NCBI RefSeq assembly: GCF_000276805.1 | Contig: NZ_AKXQ01000007.1 | Span: forward strand, 1 to 64,000 | Reading direction: 5' to 3' | DNA from: Moritella dasanensis ArB 0140 | GTDB taxonomy: Bacteria > Pseudomonadota > Gammaproteobacteria > Enterobacterales > Moritellaceae | DNA: 64,000 bases | Part shown: piece by piece, positions 63,868 to 64,000 of the stretch | Position numbering within the stretch: position 1 is the stretch's first letter | Layout of the letters: each line of letters starts with the position of its first letter | The notes under the pieces: model-generated | Told to the model about the DNA's origin: nothing | Seen by the model: the letters and a program-made list of their open reading frames with translations, nothing else | The model's database searches: none | Made by a program: the position numbers and the translations under genes

Positions 63868-64000
63868 ATGACATTAGCACTTGAAATAACAGGGCTCCAG
63901 AAGACCTATTCTGGCGGAGTTCAAGCGGTTAAAGATATAAATCTTACCGTAGCCAAAGGTGACTTCTATGCGCTATTAGGGCCTAACGGTGCGGGTAAGT
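63868..64000 (+). CDS. yadG: ABC transporter ATPase, YadG-like, 5' part only
   Basis: The last 133 bases encode a protein start (MTLALEITGLQKTYSGGVQAV) that runs to the Walker A loop GPNGAGK, where the window ends. It matches E. coli YadG (MTIALELQQLKKTYPGGVQAL) closely. In E. coli yadG lies near hpt as well. It probably pairs with a YadH permease beyond the edge. The substrate is unknown. Confidence 0.85.
   Translation, partial: MTLALEITGLQKTYSGGVQAVKDINLTVAKGDFYALLGPNGAGK

Overview
This window is chromosomal DNA from a marine, probably psychrophilic gammaproteobacterium close to Moritella, Vibrio and Shewanella. The evidence is the E. coli-like backbone gene order, a LuxR/HapR-type quorum-sensing regulator divergent from hpt (a Vibrio-type neighbourhood), close protein similarity to DauA, DeoA, DeoB, EttA and Hpt of enteric bacteria, and moderate AT richness. 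Moritella is an inference from memory; no database was searched.

Layout. Bases 1-370 hold two identical tRNA-Trp genes and what looks like a tRNA-Gln fragment. Bases 400-14500 are housekeeping: holD-rimI, an acyl-CoA synthetase, a manganese pyrophosphatase (reverse strand), the SulP transporter DauA, prfC, the RNA helicase DeaD, oligopeptidase B, a GGDEF protein (reverse) and the TatD-type nuclease YjjV. Bases 14500-23000 are a nucleoside salvage region: two nearly identical nupC genes in tandem, then deoC-deoA-deoB-deoD. The second nupC sits behind a copy of the deoC leader and of the first codons of deoC, so the duplication break can be read directly.

Bases 23100-51620 are an O-antigen (surface polysaccharide) locus. 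It opens with a JUMPstart/ops element for RfaH, then rmlBADC (dTDP-rhamnose), wzm-wzt (ABC export), a three-domain sulfotransferase/glycosyltransferase and a HAD-type protein. Next comes a tightly coupled cassette of three sugar-modifying enzymes, a small SMR-like membrane protein, two polyprenyl-phosphate-type glycosyltransferases and two large membrane proteins. A nested pair of decayed insertion sequences follows, then two more glycosyltransferases. A WbpM-type dehydratase, a reductase/epimerase and a small initiating sugar-phosphate transferase close the locus. The cassette resembles an O-antigen side-chain modification system (Gtr/Arn logic) and is the best candidate for an undescribed system here.

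Bases 51700-64000 return to backbone: ettA, a periplasmic-sensor GGDEF protein followed by a PilZ protein (c-di-GMP making and sensing), serB (reverse) divergent from ytjB, mpl, ubiX, a MITE/REPIN-like repeat, the LuxR/HapR-family regulator (reverse), hpt, and the start of a yadG-like ABC ATPase cut by the window end. The order holD-rimI-prfC-yjjV-deoCABD-(ettA, serB, ytjB) echoes the E. coli 99-minute region, so the O-antigen locus sits inside an old conserved neighbourhood between deoD and ettA.
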